Shown here: piece by piece, positions 11,702-22,499 of the stretch | How positions within the stretch are numbered: the stretch's first letter is position 1 | Layout: each line of letters opens with the position of its first letter | DNA from: Dolomedes plantarius | Taxonomy: Eukaryota; Arthropoda; Arachnida; Araneae; Dolomedidae | Direction of reading: 5' to 3' | NCBI GenBank assembly: GCA_907164885.2 | Contig: OU015490.1 | Coordinates: 93,462,372-93,526,371 of the forward strand | DNA length: 64,000 nt | The notes under the pieces: generated by a model | Database searches by the model: none | Told to the model about the DNA's origin: nothing | The model's input: only the letters and a program-made list of their open reading frames with translations | Position numbers and translations under genes: made by a program

Positions 11702-12516
11702 CAGGGTGATTCCAAATTCATGGTACGAAGTTTAAGGGTTGGTAAAGCACAGTGTAAGAATCATTCATTGTATAGGAATGTATGGGTGCAAGTGACGCGT
11801 TGAGGCCCAAATACTTGAAAGAGGCGTGAAATAAATGAAAAATGGAATGATTGATTGGTTCCGTTGTCGGCAGAGTGCAGTAGGTAGCTTGCCACCCATC
11901 AACATTCTGTATCTGCGGGAACACGTTATTCTCAATTGTACTGTCGTCTGTGATGGGAGACTTTATGTATGCCGAAAAAGCAGACAGGAATCTCATGTAC
12001 AGTCGTGCAAATGGTAACGGCAGAGTTAGGGCCTGTTCACATAGGAGTCCGTTTCGGAGCGTTAAAGTATTGAAATATATTTAACCAAAGACAAACCTCC
12101 AAACGATTAGCAATGAAATTTTTAACGCCTATGATTGGTTTATTTTCGTTTCAACGCCATCTTTCCCATAACGCTACGCAACGGACTCCCATGTGAACAG
12201 GCCCTTACGCTACGAATGTATAAGGAGCGCTTTCCTCATAGACAAATGCTCAGCACACTCGTCATCACGAGTACCAGCCCATTTCAGCCCTGTTGTGCGC
12301 AATTATCTGGATGCCACTTTTGGAGAGCGAGGGACTGGGCTTGCTGGACGATACCCATGACGCTGTCAATAAACACTTTTTCTTGCCGTTCATGTCCCTA
12401 TCCTGTGTTTGTGTCTCAACGTGTCACTTGTGCCCATACATTCCTATATAATAAATGATTGTGACCGTGTCCTGTATCAACCTTAAAGTTTGTATCATGA
12501 ATTTGGATTCACCTTG
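11702..12516 (+). mobile_element. mariner-like element with degenerate transposase
   Basis: The ends are CAGGGTGATTCCAAATTCAT and its inverted partner ATGAATTTGGATTCACCTTG, with TA on both sides (11700-11701 and 12517-12518). Inside, plus-strand bases 12283-12360 translate to FSPVVRNYLDATFGERGTGL and a stop soon after. This resembles the segment before the last catalytic residue in a mariner-like family I recall from ants and spiders. The rest of the transposase is not readable. A second MITE (12029-12204) sits inside. The element is non-autonomous. Confidence 0.7.
12029..12204. mobile_element. MITE family M1, copy 1 (PIF/Harbinger-like)
   Basis: Termini GGGCCTGTTCACATAGGAGT and ACTCCCATGTGAACAGGCCC form long inverted repeats. 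The 3-bp TTA at 12026-12028 and 12205-12207 is a target duplication of PIF/Harbinger type. The interior of 176 bp is non-coding. It is nested in the mariner-like element, so it is the younger of the two. Confidence 0.75.
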
Positions 12517-12519
12517 TAT

Positions 12520-13870
12520 CTAATGTATCTAAATAGCATTTTGGTCTTTCATTAATTTCCAAAATTGAAGATTGCAATTGACATTAAACGTATTTACGAT
12601 GAAATTTTCTTTCAAATGTAATATAATCTCATTGTTAGATTGTGCATTCCCCCCCTCTTTTTCCTTTTCTTTTTTTTAATCGTTTCTTCTCACCTTTAAA
12701 TTTTGTCTGGCTGTTAATTTCATATTTAAAAATAAGAATTTTATTTTGCAGCTATAGCTACAAAATTTTTTATATTGTTGATATCTGTGAAGAGTAAGGT
12801 TTTAAAATGTGACCCAATAGAGAGTAGGGCCCAAGCTTGACGCCTGATCTTGACAAGCAGTTTAGCTCTAATGGACTTGGAAAATTTCCTATCTTTAGAG
12901 TTTTGGAACTACAAGAATTTCAGATGCCAGTGAAAATTTGACAACAGCAGAGGACATTTTGACACAGACCGAAACCATTTTCTGAGTTCTCTCAACTTGA
13001 TGGTCGCTTTTGTGTCGGATATTCTTAATCATAGTATAGAGCAGCTTTAATTTACCTTTAAATTGAAGAATTTCTGAAAGAAGGTGTTAAAATTCTTCTC
13101 GGAAACTTAGGGCATGAAATTAACTTGAAGAGTACAATGAAATATTAAAGTATCTTCCTGAAGGAAGATACTTTAATCCCGCAGATACAATCGAAGAAAT
13201 ATCGAGTGGAAGACGGTTATGGAGGTTAATAAATATTGACAGTTCAGTTTGAGTTTAAACACTAGGAGATGAGCCATAAGTTCTGTTTATGCACAGATAG
13301 TACAAATAGTTGTTTTATGTTTGTTTAATTTTTCATTTTATGTTGTATTATTTAAGCACTATTTCATGTATTTAATAAAATTTTAATTTTATTGTTTGTT
13401 TCTATTATATCAACAACTGTGACAACAAAAAATTGTTTCATTTATTAAATACTTCTATTTCTAGCTCTTATAAGTTCTAATTTTAACATTTACCGGTTTT
13501 AATTAACTTATTTTTAATATCTATAAGTACTTGAAGTTTTACATTTAGTTATAGAAAAAAAATCATTTTGGAAGAATGTTCTGACAAAGGAGGTTGCGAA
13601 AAGTTTATCTTTGCAATACAGAATTAGTACTAAAATAAGGGGAGTAAAAATTGCTAAAAATAAATTCTAAAGAAGCTTATTGTTAATATTTCACGAACAT
13701 TCAAGCTATACACGTAAGCCAGAAATTATTGTTCACGTATCAGAAGTTAACATTTGAAGTCATGAATTTGCTTGAATACAGAAAATTTAGAAAACGAAAA
13801 AAAAAATGCAGAACCACCGTATACCCGTAACAGCGGAATAATGAACGTATTATAACTACATTCAAAGTTA
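12520..13870. other. no clear gene; one perfect hairpin inside
   Basis: AT-rich DNA with short open frames only. Part of it may be older hAT-derived sequence continuing from 11.3-11.7 kb, but I could not read a convincing domain. The hairpin at 13144-13177 is listed separately. Confidence 0.4.
13144..13177. repeat. perfect 15-bp stem hairpin
   Basis: The arm ATTAAAGTATCTTCC (13144-13158), the loop TGAA and the arm GGAAGATACTTTAAT (13163-13177) pair perfectly. It lies in AT-rich DNA with no identified host element. Confidence 0.85.
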
Positions 13871-13876
13871 CTAGAA

Positions 13877-14062
13877 GGGCCTGTTCACATAGGAGTCCGT
13901 TGCGTTGCGTTAAGGAAAAGATGACATTGAGAAGAAAATAAACCAATCATAGGCGTTAAAAATTTCATTGCTAATCGTTTGGAGGCATATGATTGGTTTA
14001 TTTTCGTCTCAACGTCACCTTTTCCTTAACGCAACGCAACGGACTCCTATGTGAACAGGCCC
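13877..14062. mobile_element. MITE family M1, copy 2 (PIF/Harbinger-like)
   Basis: It has the same termini as the copy at 12029: GGGCCTGTTCACATAGGAGT on the left and ACTCCTATGTGAACAGGCCC on the right. The expected TTA/TAA duplication is not clean (GAA on the left, TAA on the right). The next hAT element has its 8-bp target site overlapping the last bases of this MITE (14060-14067), so the hAT insertion is later. Confidence 0.75.
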
Positions 14063-14067
14063 TAATG

Positions 14068-15201
14068 CAGGGGTCCCCAAAGTTTTCGATAAGAGTTCTC
14101 TAGGGGTCGATGAATACACGAGGGTCGAAAGGGGGTCGATTAATACCAAAGAGGATCAATTAAACTGTCCAGGAAAAAATAGAATATTCCAATAACAATT
14201 CGAAATACGGATATAATCAATTACTGACTACCCTAGTTATAGCTTGAGTTTTGCCTTAGCCTACATTGCTTACAGCATGTGTTACTCTGTTTTCAAGCAT
14301 CTGGCAACAGTACTAGTATTGCACGTTTCGAAGACTTGGAGAATATGCATGTTACCGAATGGTTTGCTACACCATTGATGTAAAAATCAATAATGAAGGT
14401 AGTGAACCTGGCTTTGAAGATGAACTGATTGAAATATCTGTAGATCTCGAAGCTAGGGCGTTGTTTAGAAATAAAAACCTCAGTGAATTTTGGAGCAATA
14501 ACAATATTGCCACTAAATATCCCAAGCTCAGAAGCCGAACCTATCTTACTTGCATTCCCAACTTCATACATGGTTGAAGCTGGTTTTAGCCACGCGAAAG
14601 CAATTTTAACAAAACAAAGAAACATATTGAACTTGGGATTTCGTGGCGATTTGCGACTAAAACTTACCAATTTTCAACCGAATATCAATAACCTTGCTGC
14701 TTCTCTTCAGACCCATCCATCCCACTAATATCAACTATTTTAATAAAAAGGTATGTTAACATGTTTTTAAGGTATTCGGTAGTAGTCGCAAAATGACAGT
14801 AAGAGGTTTTTTTCATCCACTATAATTTATGTTATGTTTTCAAAGATAATTGTGTATTTTACGTAATATGACACGTACGGTTTAAGAACTATAGGCAAAT
14901 TTCCATCTATCGACAATTGTGTTATTATTTTTTAAGATTATAATAACAGTGGAGAAATTCTCCTTTTTCTGTTAATGTTATTGGGTGGATTTTATAAGAT
15001 ATGGGAACTATAAATTCTTTCGTTGGGTTGTTATGCAGGTCTCCGTATTGCTTAACATCAGAAATGCAAAATATGATTTAATGATTTTGTTAAATACTTA
15101 ATCCGAGGGTCGATAAGAGGGCAAATATTCTATGAAGGGGTCGATAAGAGGGCAAATATTCTATGAAGGGGTCGACGGGATAAAAAGTTTGGGGACCCCT
15201 G
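14068..15201 (+). mobile_element. internally deleted hAT element A
   Basis: The inverted termini are CAGGGGTCCCCAAA and TTTGGGGACCCCTG. The 8-bp target duplication CCCTAATG is present at 14060-14067 and 15202-15209. The body keeps only the 3' part of the transposase gene (14359-14728). Near the right end a unit of about 31 bp, containing GGGTCGATAAGAGGGC, is tandemly duplicated (about 15113-15175). Confidence 0.9.
14359..14728 (+). pseudogene. hAT transposase C-terminal region of element A
   Basis: Two overlapping frames give the two halves of one domain. The first, from 14359, includes ELIEISVDLEARALFRNK and a following FW. The second, up to 14728, includes AFPTSYMVEAGFSHAKAILT, RGDLRLKLTNFQPNIN and a terminal THPSH. 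This is the hAT dimerisation region of the ZBED5/GTF2IRD2-like group. One frameshift near 14500-14540 separates the halves. The BED finger and most of the catalytic core are absent. It cannot make an active transposase. Confidence 0.75.
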
Positions 15202-15547
15202 CCCTAATGGTACCAAAATTTTGAAAGTCTCAATTCTATTTAATCGTTTATTTCAGAGGTCCCCAAACTTGTTTGTCCCGTAGACCCCCTGCCGATTTTT
15301 TCTGTTTTGAGTGCATCCCCTGCTATCCTAATACTGATTTTTTTTACAAATTCATCAACTTTAAGTGTTTTTGAAGCTGACTCAGAACTACTCACTTTGA
15401 GAGGCTTTACTGTAGAGTGAAAAATTTTAAAATTAAAAAAATATATATCTTAAGTTTTATAGTTATACATTTATTAATTAAAACAACACAAAATGCAAAC
15501 CTAGTAACATTTTTACATAGAATAAATACACAACAAAATCAATGCTT

Positions 15548-16500
15548 TTAATGAGAGGGATGAGCCTGATGCTTTGATAGCAAAATTTCAATATTTGGCT
15601 TCAATTTAGTCAGGTCTAACCTTAAATTTCTTTGGCGATTTCTAATCTTTTTTTTCTTCTTTTTTCTTTCTTTTTTTTTTAATAAAGAGATAGACAACCG
15701 CGCTGAAACCCCTTTCCACGAGGTATGAAGATGGAAAAGCTATCAAAAACTTTCTCGCGATAGTCCATAATGCAGGATATGTAACAAGTATGTCTCTCTG
15801 AAGCCAGAATTGTTGATATCCCTGTCTAAACTACACCTTAAGTCCATCGTTGGTGATTATACGAATCAGTTCTTGTAACATTACATCCAGTGGCGCCGGA
15901 AGAGTCAAATATAGAGGGGGCAAAGTAAAATAGATTAAAACTTTTACACCTTTATTATTAAAAATACATATATACGGTTAAAAAAAATAAACTTTTATGT
16001 TATTTTATGTTATATTATTCCCTATCACACGTCAACGTGTACGCGTTTCAAATGCATCGGATTCAAGATTCCCTTTCGCGATGAAAAACATCGTGTAGGG
16101 TTGCTTTTCAATCGCAAAAGCAAACGTCTGGAATTGGTGTTTAAACGCGCTTGCGTACCTGAAATTGGCAATTAATCGCTCCTGCGTATATGGAATGACG
16201 TTTATCGCGCTTGCGTTAACGAGTGTGAGGTTGCAATTTAGTATTCAGTTTTGTTAGGCTTTATGATTTTAAATGAAAATTCTAATGTTTTACGAGCGCT
16301 AGCTAGGTAGAAACAGAAAATTCAATTTTCTAGGGGGGGGGGCAAGTGCCCTCCCTTGCCCCCCCCTATCCGGCGCCACTGATTACATCCGTTTCTTCAA
16401 TGTCACCGCATGAATTGATAATCCAATGTGGTATTTCCATAGTCAATACATCTTCAAACCTAATTTCAAAGTCTGTGTGAAGGACATTTAAACGTTGAAC
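15548..16500 (-). pseudogene. hAT transposase C-terminal region of element B, split by a MITE
   Basis: Outside the MITE the minus strand reads as one hAT C-terminus. From about 16490 it gives FEIRFEDVLTMEIPHWIINS. After the MITE (from 15887) it gives LQELIRIITNDGLKV, a TAG, then TIARKFLIAFPSSYLVERGF. A low-complexity Lys stretch follows, then LRLDLTKLKPNIEILL and a final SKHQAHPSH with a stop at 15548-15550. The order matches element A and the larger hAT gene at 36.4-38.3 kb. At least one nonsense codon, the A-rich expansion near 15665-15690 and the insertion make it dead. Confidence 0.75.
15888..16381. mobile_element. MITE with CAGTGGCGCC termini
   Basis: The termini are CAGTGGCGCCGG and CCGGCGCCACTG, flanked by ATTACATC at 15880-15887 and 16382-16389. 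The interior of 494 bp holds several diverged copies of a CGCTTGCGT phrase (about 16150-16220) and G/C homopolymers at the right end. No coding sequence is present. The 8-bp duplication suggests hAT or P-like mobilisation. Confidence 0.85.
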
Positions 16501-16927
16501 GTAGGTCATCTTGGCAGTTTGTCTGTGCCAAATTGAGAAACTGGCAAGTTAAATATAACGGCCACCTGCTGGCATTCGCTGCAACCGTCCCAGTCCATGA
16601 TGTCGCAACAAATTACACGTACTGAGACCGAAAAGTGAATAGATTTCTTACACAATTTTATGAAATATGCATATAATTAGGAAATGTATCTATCTATTAT
16701 AAGAAAGTACTTGTATTACGTAAATACTTAAATAGGTACTATCTGTGTTAGGAAGATTATTACATTTATGTGAAGCCAAAATTTTGGTGACGGCCTGTCT
16801 AACTCGTGGACCCCCATTTAGATCTCATGCACCCCCAATTTTATTTTTCATTGGCATGGACCCCTTGCAGGTCTATATCGACCCCCAGGGGTCGATATAG
16901 ACCACTTTGGGAATGACTGGTTTATTT

Positions 16928-17270
16928 AAACACAGTGCAATGAAGCAGAATATTGTCCAAAAAAAAAAACCCTGATAAACTTGCATTCACCTCCATTACC
17001 CGTTCAATTTAAATTAATAAATATAATATATTCATCATATAGTTCGTCTTAGAAATAATGTTTGAATAACCTTAGTCACAAATTACTCATATTTAAATCA
17101 CTCAGCGGTACCATAATTAAAGGGACGAAAGCAACGTCAAGTGAGCGGCTCCGCCCATTGACCAATCAGAGTCCGAGTGCGGATTGCCGGTGCGTATTAT
17201 GCACTTTTCCGGGTATGACGTAGTTTTCGACCCCCGAATTCAATGTATAGTATTTTTCTAAATCTCTAAA
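16928..17270. other. CpG-containing patch with CCAAT and TGACG motifs
   Basis: About 17110-17235 stands out from AT-rich surroundings. It contains GACCAATCAGAG (a CCAAT-box-like site), CCGGTGCG and GTATGACGTAG (a CRE-like core). No gene start follows, and there is no TATA-initiator arrangement I would trust. It may be a promoter relic or part of an unrecognised repeat. Confidence 0.3.
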
Positions 17271-17274
17271 GTGG

Positions 17275-17345
17275 GACTGTTAATGTGTTGGCATAGTATT
17301 ACGGATGTTGTGAATTCGATCCCCGGCGGTGTCGTTTTCTTCCAA
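17275..17345 (+). repeat. tRNA-like SINE head
   Basis: TGGCATAGTATTACGG resembles an A box, and GAATTCGATCCCCGG about 30 bases later is a good B box. Downstream is T-rich DNA with no clear tail. No paired acceptor stem was found, so a SINE remnant is likelier than a tRNA gene. Confidence 0.45.
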
Positions 17346-17399
17346 ATTTTCCTTCTTGCTGTATTTAGCTTTCCCCCTTAGAACTCTACAATCATCTCA

Positions 17400-19404
17400 A
17401 TACGAAAATGTATGACCCCGAAAAGGGTCCCTTTTTAGGGTTTTTTTTTGCAGTTCTTATTTACTTCTTAAGTGTAACATTTTTTTTTCTGCTATGGGCC
17501 ATTTCTCCTATCTTAATAACTTTTCTACCGTGGAATTTTTATTTTTTAACTTGTAACTTTTAAAATTTTTAATTTTATTCTCTCAATTAATTTCACACCG
17601 AAATTACTTCTTTAATTTTTTAATTCTTAACTTTTTACCTTTTAAATATTAACTTTTCCTACTTTAAATTTTTTACTAATGAGCACACGTACCTCGATAT
17701 TAATAACTTGCTTACAGGAGATAGTCTTCAAGACCTAGGCACTCCACTTGCAAAGACACTGTACTCATACATTTTTAAAGTTACATGTATTTCGAATCCA
17801 TTTAAGAGAGGTTCATAATTAATTATCAAGATCAAGATCAAAGCGAAGAAAAGACTTTTAATTCTAAGAATGCTAAGAATGATTAATTTTGATATATATT
17901 TTTATGTAGGAACTTGCATATCTATGAGTTGATGCATTGAGATGAACAACTATATTCCCATACCGATAAAAAAAAATCTGATGAATAAAAAATCATTTGA
18001 TTTCAATTAATGTCTCAGGTGAAACATTTGTTTAAGATGTATAATCTGAGAACATATCAGTCTTCAGATCTTACATTTAATCCAGGGATTTATTTTGGGT
18101 ACAAATAACAGTGATCTTTCATTTTAGGGGAATGCAATTTCCCTTTTTGATTGGTGTTTTGTTTTTGAAATGTCACAGTCTTTCTTACAGAAGGATTAAA
18201 ACTTGGAATTAATTTAGGACCCTGTGAAGAAAAAAGCATTCTCATCGTACATGTGTATGTAGATTTTGCAGTTTTGGCCAATCCTGAAATCAAGGAAATG
18301 GACAGAAAAATTATCTACCAGGTCCTTGGAAGCGTTTTTGTATTAGAAAAATAATTATTTAAAACTTTAATTGAAAATGGATGGAGTAATTGTAAATTGC
18401 ATTTTACAGCTTTTTAAACCTGATATTTTATTAATTTTTTTTATGCCACATAAGAAGAAAGGTTAAAATAACTATTGACAGTTAAGTAGAAATCCTGGAG
18501 GAATCTTCATCAGAAGGTCCTGGCCCACAATGAGCTGTCGTTCCAAATATGATGATGATGATCTTTAAATTACAGCATACGACCTCATCAATAACTTTAT
18601 TATAACTTATGATCATTGCTCTCTCAGTTTTGATCATCGTTAAAGCTACATCAAGAATTATTTTAAATAATGATTAAAATTATTCTTGAGTAATAAATAG
18701 AGAACTGAAATTGAGCCAATCTTTTTAAAATCAAAATAGCCTCGTAACAAACAATAGATTACTTTTTTTAGTTGATAGAGACATCGATGAAGTTAGAAAA
18801 GAACCTATTTTTCGAGTAATTATGTGAAATGCGATTCAGTATGGAAACAGTTCCTAAAAGCAACAATTCTCATTTTTAAGTCTTTTATTTCGCCAAAACT
18901 AGCGACTACGAATTCGACATATGTTTTAAGGGTGATCAGGAGATGACATCTCATCAAAGGGAATTCGCAAAACATAAATACAAACCTAAAAAAAAATGCC
19001 AAATGGTTTCTAATCCTAATTACTACTTTAAAATCTCAAGTTTTTAAACCTCAAAGGAATTACCATATAGGCGCATTGAGCACTTACTCAGGGCCTTCGT
19101 AAACTAAAGATCCTCATTTTTAACTTGCATTTGAGTTTATACGTCATTATAGAATCCAAAAAATAAAATTAATTCATTTATTCAAAAATAATAATTAGGT
19201 TATCATTAGCAGGTATTAAATACGGTTTTGGATGATTGCGTTCCTCCATAACGGTCCTCCGGAGAGAAAAACGCTAAAACCGTCCATCCGTACCTCGCGA
19301 GTTATAATTTTAGCAGCGCGCCAAACCCAGTTTGTATCGCTTGGACAAGCAGTAAACAGTTAAACAGAAAAGTAACAAAATGCGTCGTAATTTTAATATA
19401 CATA
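17400..19404. other. no gene seen
   Basis: T-rich, then A-rich DNA. The open frames at 18090-18293 and 18820-19002 (minus) have no recognisable domain. A CpG-richer patch at about 19230-19330 carries ACGGTTTT in one orientation and AAAACCGT in the other, possibly the end of an old repeat. Confidence 0.45.
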
Positions 19405-19406
19405 TA

Positions 19407-20830
19407 CACTCATGGACAAAAAAATTTGTGCACCAAAAAGGAGTCGTCAAAATGAAACGAAATTTTACATACGTAATGACTACTTTGATATAAGTAAATT
19501 ATAAGAAAATCAAAGAAAAAGGATAATTTATTTCAGAGAAAAAGGCAAAAGAACGGAGGAGTTAATACTCCGTTGGACCCCCTCTAGCGCGAATGTACGA
19601 TGCGATACGATCGGGCATTGAGTCATACAAGTTCTGTAAGATGTCTTGAGACATTTCATTCGATATTTGCTGTAACCTTGCCTCTAGTTCTGCCTCTTCT
19701 GTAGCAAACTCGTGGGATGCCCAACTCGTCGTCCCAAATGATCCCAGATATGCTCGATTGGAGACAAATCTGGGGATCGGGCAGGCCCAGGAAGGGTAGT
19801 AACAGTGCGGAGACAGTCTTGTGACACCCTTGCCGTATGAGGCCGAGCATTGTCTTGTTGAAAAATGGCTCCTGGGAGCCGTTGCATGAGTGGCAACACA
19901 TGTGGTTGCAGGATTTCATGAACATACCGCTGGGCTGTCATGGTGCCATGGAACAATACTAGGGGTGACCGTGTATTGTAGGCAATGGCACCCCATACCA
20001 TCACACCAGCTGTGGGAGCGATGTGTCGCTGTACAGCAAAGGCAGGATTGAAGCGTTCACCACGGGCTCTCCACACACGAACACGATTGTCATCACTGCC
20101 GAGATTGAATCTGGATTCGTCGCTAAAGACGACCTGGTTCCATTCCGCTGCAGTCCAGTTTCCTCGTGCGCGGCAAAACTCCAAACGGAGGCGTCGATGG
20201 GTGGGCGTCAAGGGCAGCACACGTAATGGGCGCCTCGATACCAACTGTCCTTCAGCCAGGCACCTTCGTATGGTTCGAGAAGACACAGATGCCCCTAGTG
20301 AAGGTGCTACCTGTGCCTGGATGGCGGCCGATGAAGCAGTTGGTTGTACGCGTGCATTTCTTACGATGTGGCGGTCTTCTCGACGACTGGTCTGTCGAGG
20401 GCGTCCTGAGCCTGGTCTTCGTGTACATGACATCTCTCGGGTCCACTGGTCCCAACACCTCCTCACAACACAATCAGAGCGGCCTAATTGACGAGCTACT
20501 CGCCTAGCTGACCACCCAGCTTCCATCATCTCGACGATTCTCCCCCTCTCAAACTGCGACAACTGCTTTTATTGTCTTCGAACATGGCGTAATGGCATGT
20601 CTATCTCAGCTCTTCCTTTGTAAATGATTCAGCACACTCAAACAAGCTTTGGTTACCTGTTTTATACTCCACAGAGTACGATGTTCAACGCCCTCTACCG
20701 GCTATACGTAATGCGCAATCACGCTGCATTTCTAATCATTTGCCTATCTCCCCGACATGTACCTTCATTGCAAGTTTCGTTACGATCCCGCAATTATTTC
20801 TTGGTGCGCTAATTTTTTTGTCCATGAGTG
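19407..20830 (-). mobile_element. Tc1-like transposon, copy 1
   Basis: The termini are CACTCATGGACAAAAAAATT and the inverted AATTTTTTTGTCCATGAGTG, each next to TA (19405-19406 and 20831-20832). The single gene lies on the minus strand. Copy 2 of the same family at 59755-61166 runs in the opposite direction and is nearly identical. The right end abuts a (TA)n and CATA-rich microsatellite. Confidence 0.95.
19562..20598 (-). pseudogene. Tc1-like transposase, copy 1 (nonsense and frameshift)
   Basis: The protein has an N-terminal paired-type helix-turn-helix (LSQFERGRIVEMMEAGWSAR and onward), the GRPR-like link (PGSGRPRQTS) and a DDE domain. The catalytic acidic residues lie in VFSDESRF, FQQDNARPHTA and SPDLSPIEH. 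I count 32 residues between the second D and the E, two fewer than the usual DD34E. The Met codon at 20596-20598 fits the start of copy 2. Codon 10 is TAA where copy 2 has TAT. Near 19710 one base is lost, so the frame ends after HPTSLLQKRQN; the proper C-terminus is still readable in another frame to the stop at 19562. The copy is inactive but young. Confidence 0.9.
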
Positions 20831-20832
<2 letters not shown>

Positions 20833-20862
<30 letters not shown>

Positions 20863-20935
20863 CATACATACGTACATATATATATATATATATATATAGA
20901 TACATATGTACATAACACATACATACATACATATA
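20833..20935. repeat. (TA)n / CATA microsatellite
   Basis: Alternating TA runs and CATACATA steps lie directly beside the Tc1 element. Open frames here on both strands are artefacts of the repeat. Confidence 0.9.
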
Positions 20936-21257
20936 TAAATACAAAAGAGGTTAGCAACGATAAGTAATCCTACGTTAATAACCCGCGGTAGTGTCGTTAG
21001 AGGAGACTACCTGAATTTGTTTTAACCTGAATTTGTTCTGTTCCTTTACTTTCCAGTATATTAACTGTATTTCTGGCTTTATGTCTGACGACATAATATA
21101 GAAAGTTTAAATGCTATCTAATAAAATAAATAAATCATGTATTTTGAAATGTTCTTGAGTCATAATTGTGAACTCATAAAAAAGATTTCTATTTTGGTCA
21201 CTGCCCCCCAAAAATTTTTAATAATAAAAATTTTATTCCAACACCTTAGGCACTAAA

Positions 21258-21438
21258 GACCTGTTCACATTGCATTCGGAGCGTTGCGTTGTGTCGCGTC
21301 ACTACACTGGCTCAGAAATTGTTCACATGACCTGTGATTGGTTTGACATATCACGTGGTCGATGAATTAAACTCTTTGATTGGTTGAAATTTTTAACGCT
21401 AATGCTACGCAACGCTTTGGACTCCCTGTGAACAGACC
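21258..21438. mobile_element. MITE related to family M1, copy 3 (diverged)
   Basis: The left end GACCTGTTCACATTGCATTC and the right end CCCTGTGAACAGACC resemble the M1 termini at 12029 and 13877, and GCGTTGCG/CGCAACG-like text lies inside each end. The ends have drifted and no clean 3-bp duplication is visible. It is probably an older subfamily. Confidence 0.6.
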
Positions 21439-21479
21439 GTTATTCCCCAGGACATTCAACCATGACTCTACGAGTTTCG

Positions 21480-21640
21480 TTATGTACACTCCAACGAAAG
21501 CCCGTAATAAGTGAACCATTATCGAGCACTATGGGGGTACAGTACAGAAACATCCATGACTTGGCTGGGATTCGAACCCAGGGCCCTCACTGGATGTTTA
21601 TGACGATAACTACCATGCAAATTAGACGGTATAATTGAGT
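21480..21640 (-). repeat. tRNA-derived SINE (minus strand)
   Basis: On the plus strand CTGGGATTCGAACCCAG (about 21568-21584) is an exact T-arm with B box in reverse orientation. About 30-40 bases further right GATAACTACCATGCAAAT is the reverse of a weak A box. There is no acceptor stem pairing and the anticodon region is not foldable by eye, so I call it a SINE. Its body continues left to about 21480. Confidence 0.6.
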
Positions 21641-21659
21641 AATATCTTTAGGCATTTAG

Positions 21660-22385
21660 TTACATTAAGGCGTACTTTATTCAGCTGTTTCTGTAAATTC
21701 TGCACTATTAAAAAAAATAAATAAATGCTGTATTTCCTAAGAATTTTCTACATCCTAATAAAGTAAAACAAACTCGAATTTTAAGACAGAAACAAATACA
21801 AAATTGGAGCTACAAAATATGCGGCACATGTCCTGTTTAGAGATTAAGGCAAACAGTTTTGTTTCAAGCAAGGTCGCTTTTACTTACAGTAGAAAATAAA
21901 ATTATACATGAGCTTTAACAGCACCGTTATTATCCCGCACAAAGAGGAAAGTCATTGTACGTTTGCAATCTGATACGAACAAACGCCCGTAAAGAACATT
22001 TAAGCTTCTTTTTTACTTTAAGTAAGTAATTACGAATTTTGATCTAAACAACCGTTTGTGAACTAGAGACGACAATTTGTTTGAAACGATAGCATGTAAT
22101 TTTTCTTTATTTAACTTCTTAACAAAACAAATATTTCTATATTTCGCATAGAAATAAAAATTAAAAATAAATTCTTGAAATTTTTACTTTTCTGCTGCTA
22201 CCTAAATAGTTGTTTTTCCCCCATGTATAAGGGGAAGTTAAGAAAACCTTGTACTTAGCAATATTATTTATGGAAATCATTCCTGTAATCATTATTGTAT
22301 ACTGTAGGAATAAATTGTGATATATAGGATTCAGGATTTAAGGATCCAACACCGAGTAGGGTATTACTAAAAATTGTTTCTATAC
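21660..22385. other. no gene seen
   Basis: AT-rich DNA with no domain, terminal repeat or RNA signature that I could recognise. Confidence 0.5.
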
Positions 22386-22399
22386 GTATTTTAAGATAC

Positions 22400-22449
22400 A
22401 AACACGCACACGCTCCCACGCACGCACGCACACACGCACGTACGCACGC

Positions 22450-22497
<48 letters not shown>
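22400..22497. repeat. CACG-type and (TA)n microsatellite
   Basis: A CACGCACG-like tract (about 22403-22453) passes into an uninterrupted (TA)n run to about 22496. Confidence 0.9.

Positions 22498-22499
<2 letters not shown>

Larger units (their letters stand above)
15254..16919 (-). mobile_element. hAT element B, interrupted by a MITE
   Basis: The element starts CAGAGGTCCCCAAACTTG and ends CACTTTGGGAATGACTG. It is bordered by the 8-bp duplication GTTTATTT (15246-15253 and 16920-16927). The transposase remnant runs on the minus strand. The MITE at 15888-16381 has its own target duplication inside the coding part. Elements A and B lie only about 50 bp apart with opposite coding directions. Confidence 0.9.

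Noticed and set aside
19985..20507. Plus-strand open frames of up to 168 codons over the Tc1 gene
   Set aside because: They are antisense or shifted shadows of the minus-strand transposase. The mirror-image frames at 60093-60644 confirm this.
21568..21584. A functional tRNA gene on the minus strand
   Set aside because: Only the T arm is convincing. The acceptor stem and anticodon arm do not pair, so it fits a tRNA-derived SINE.
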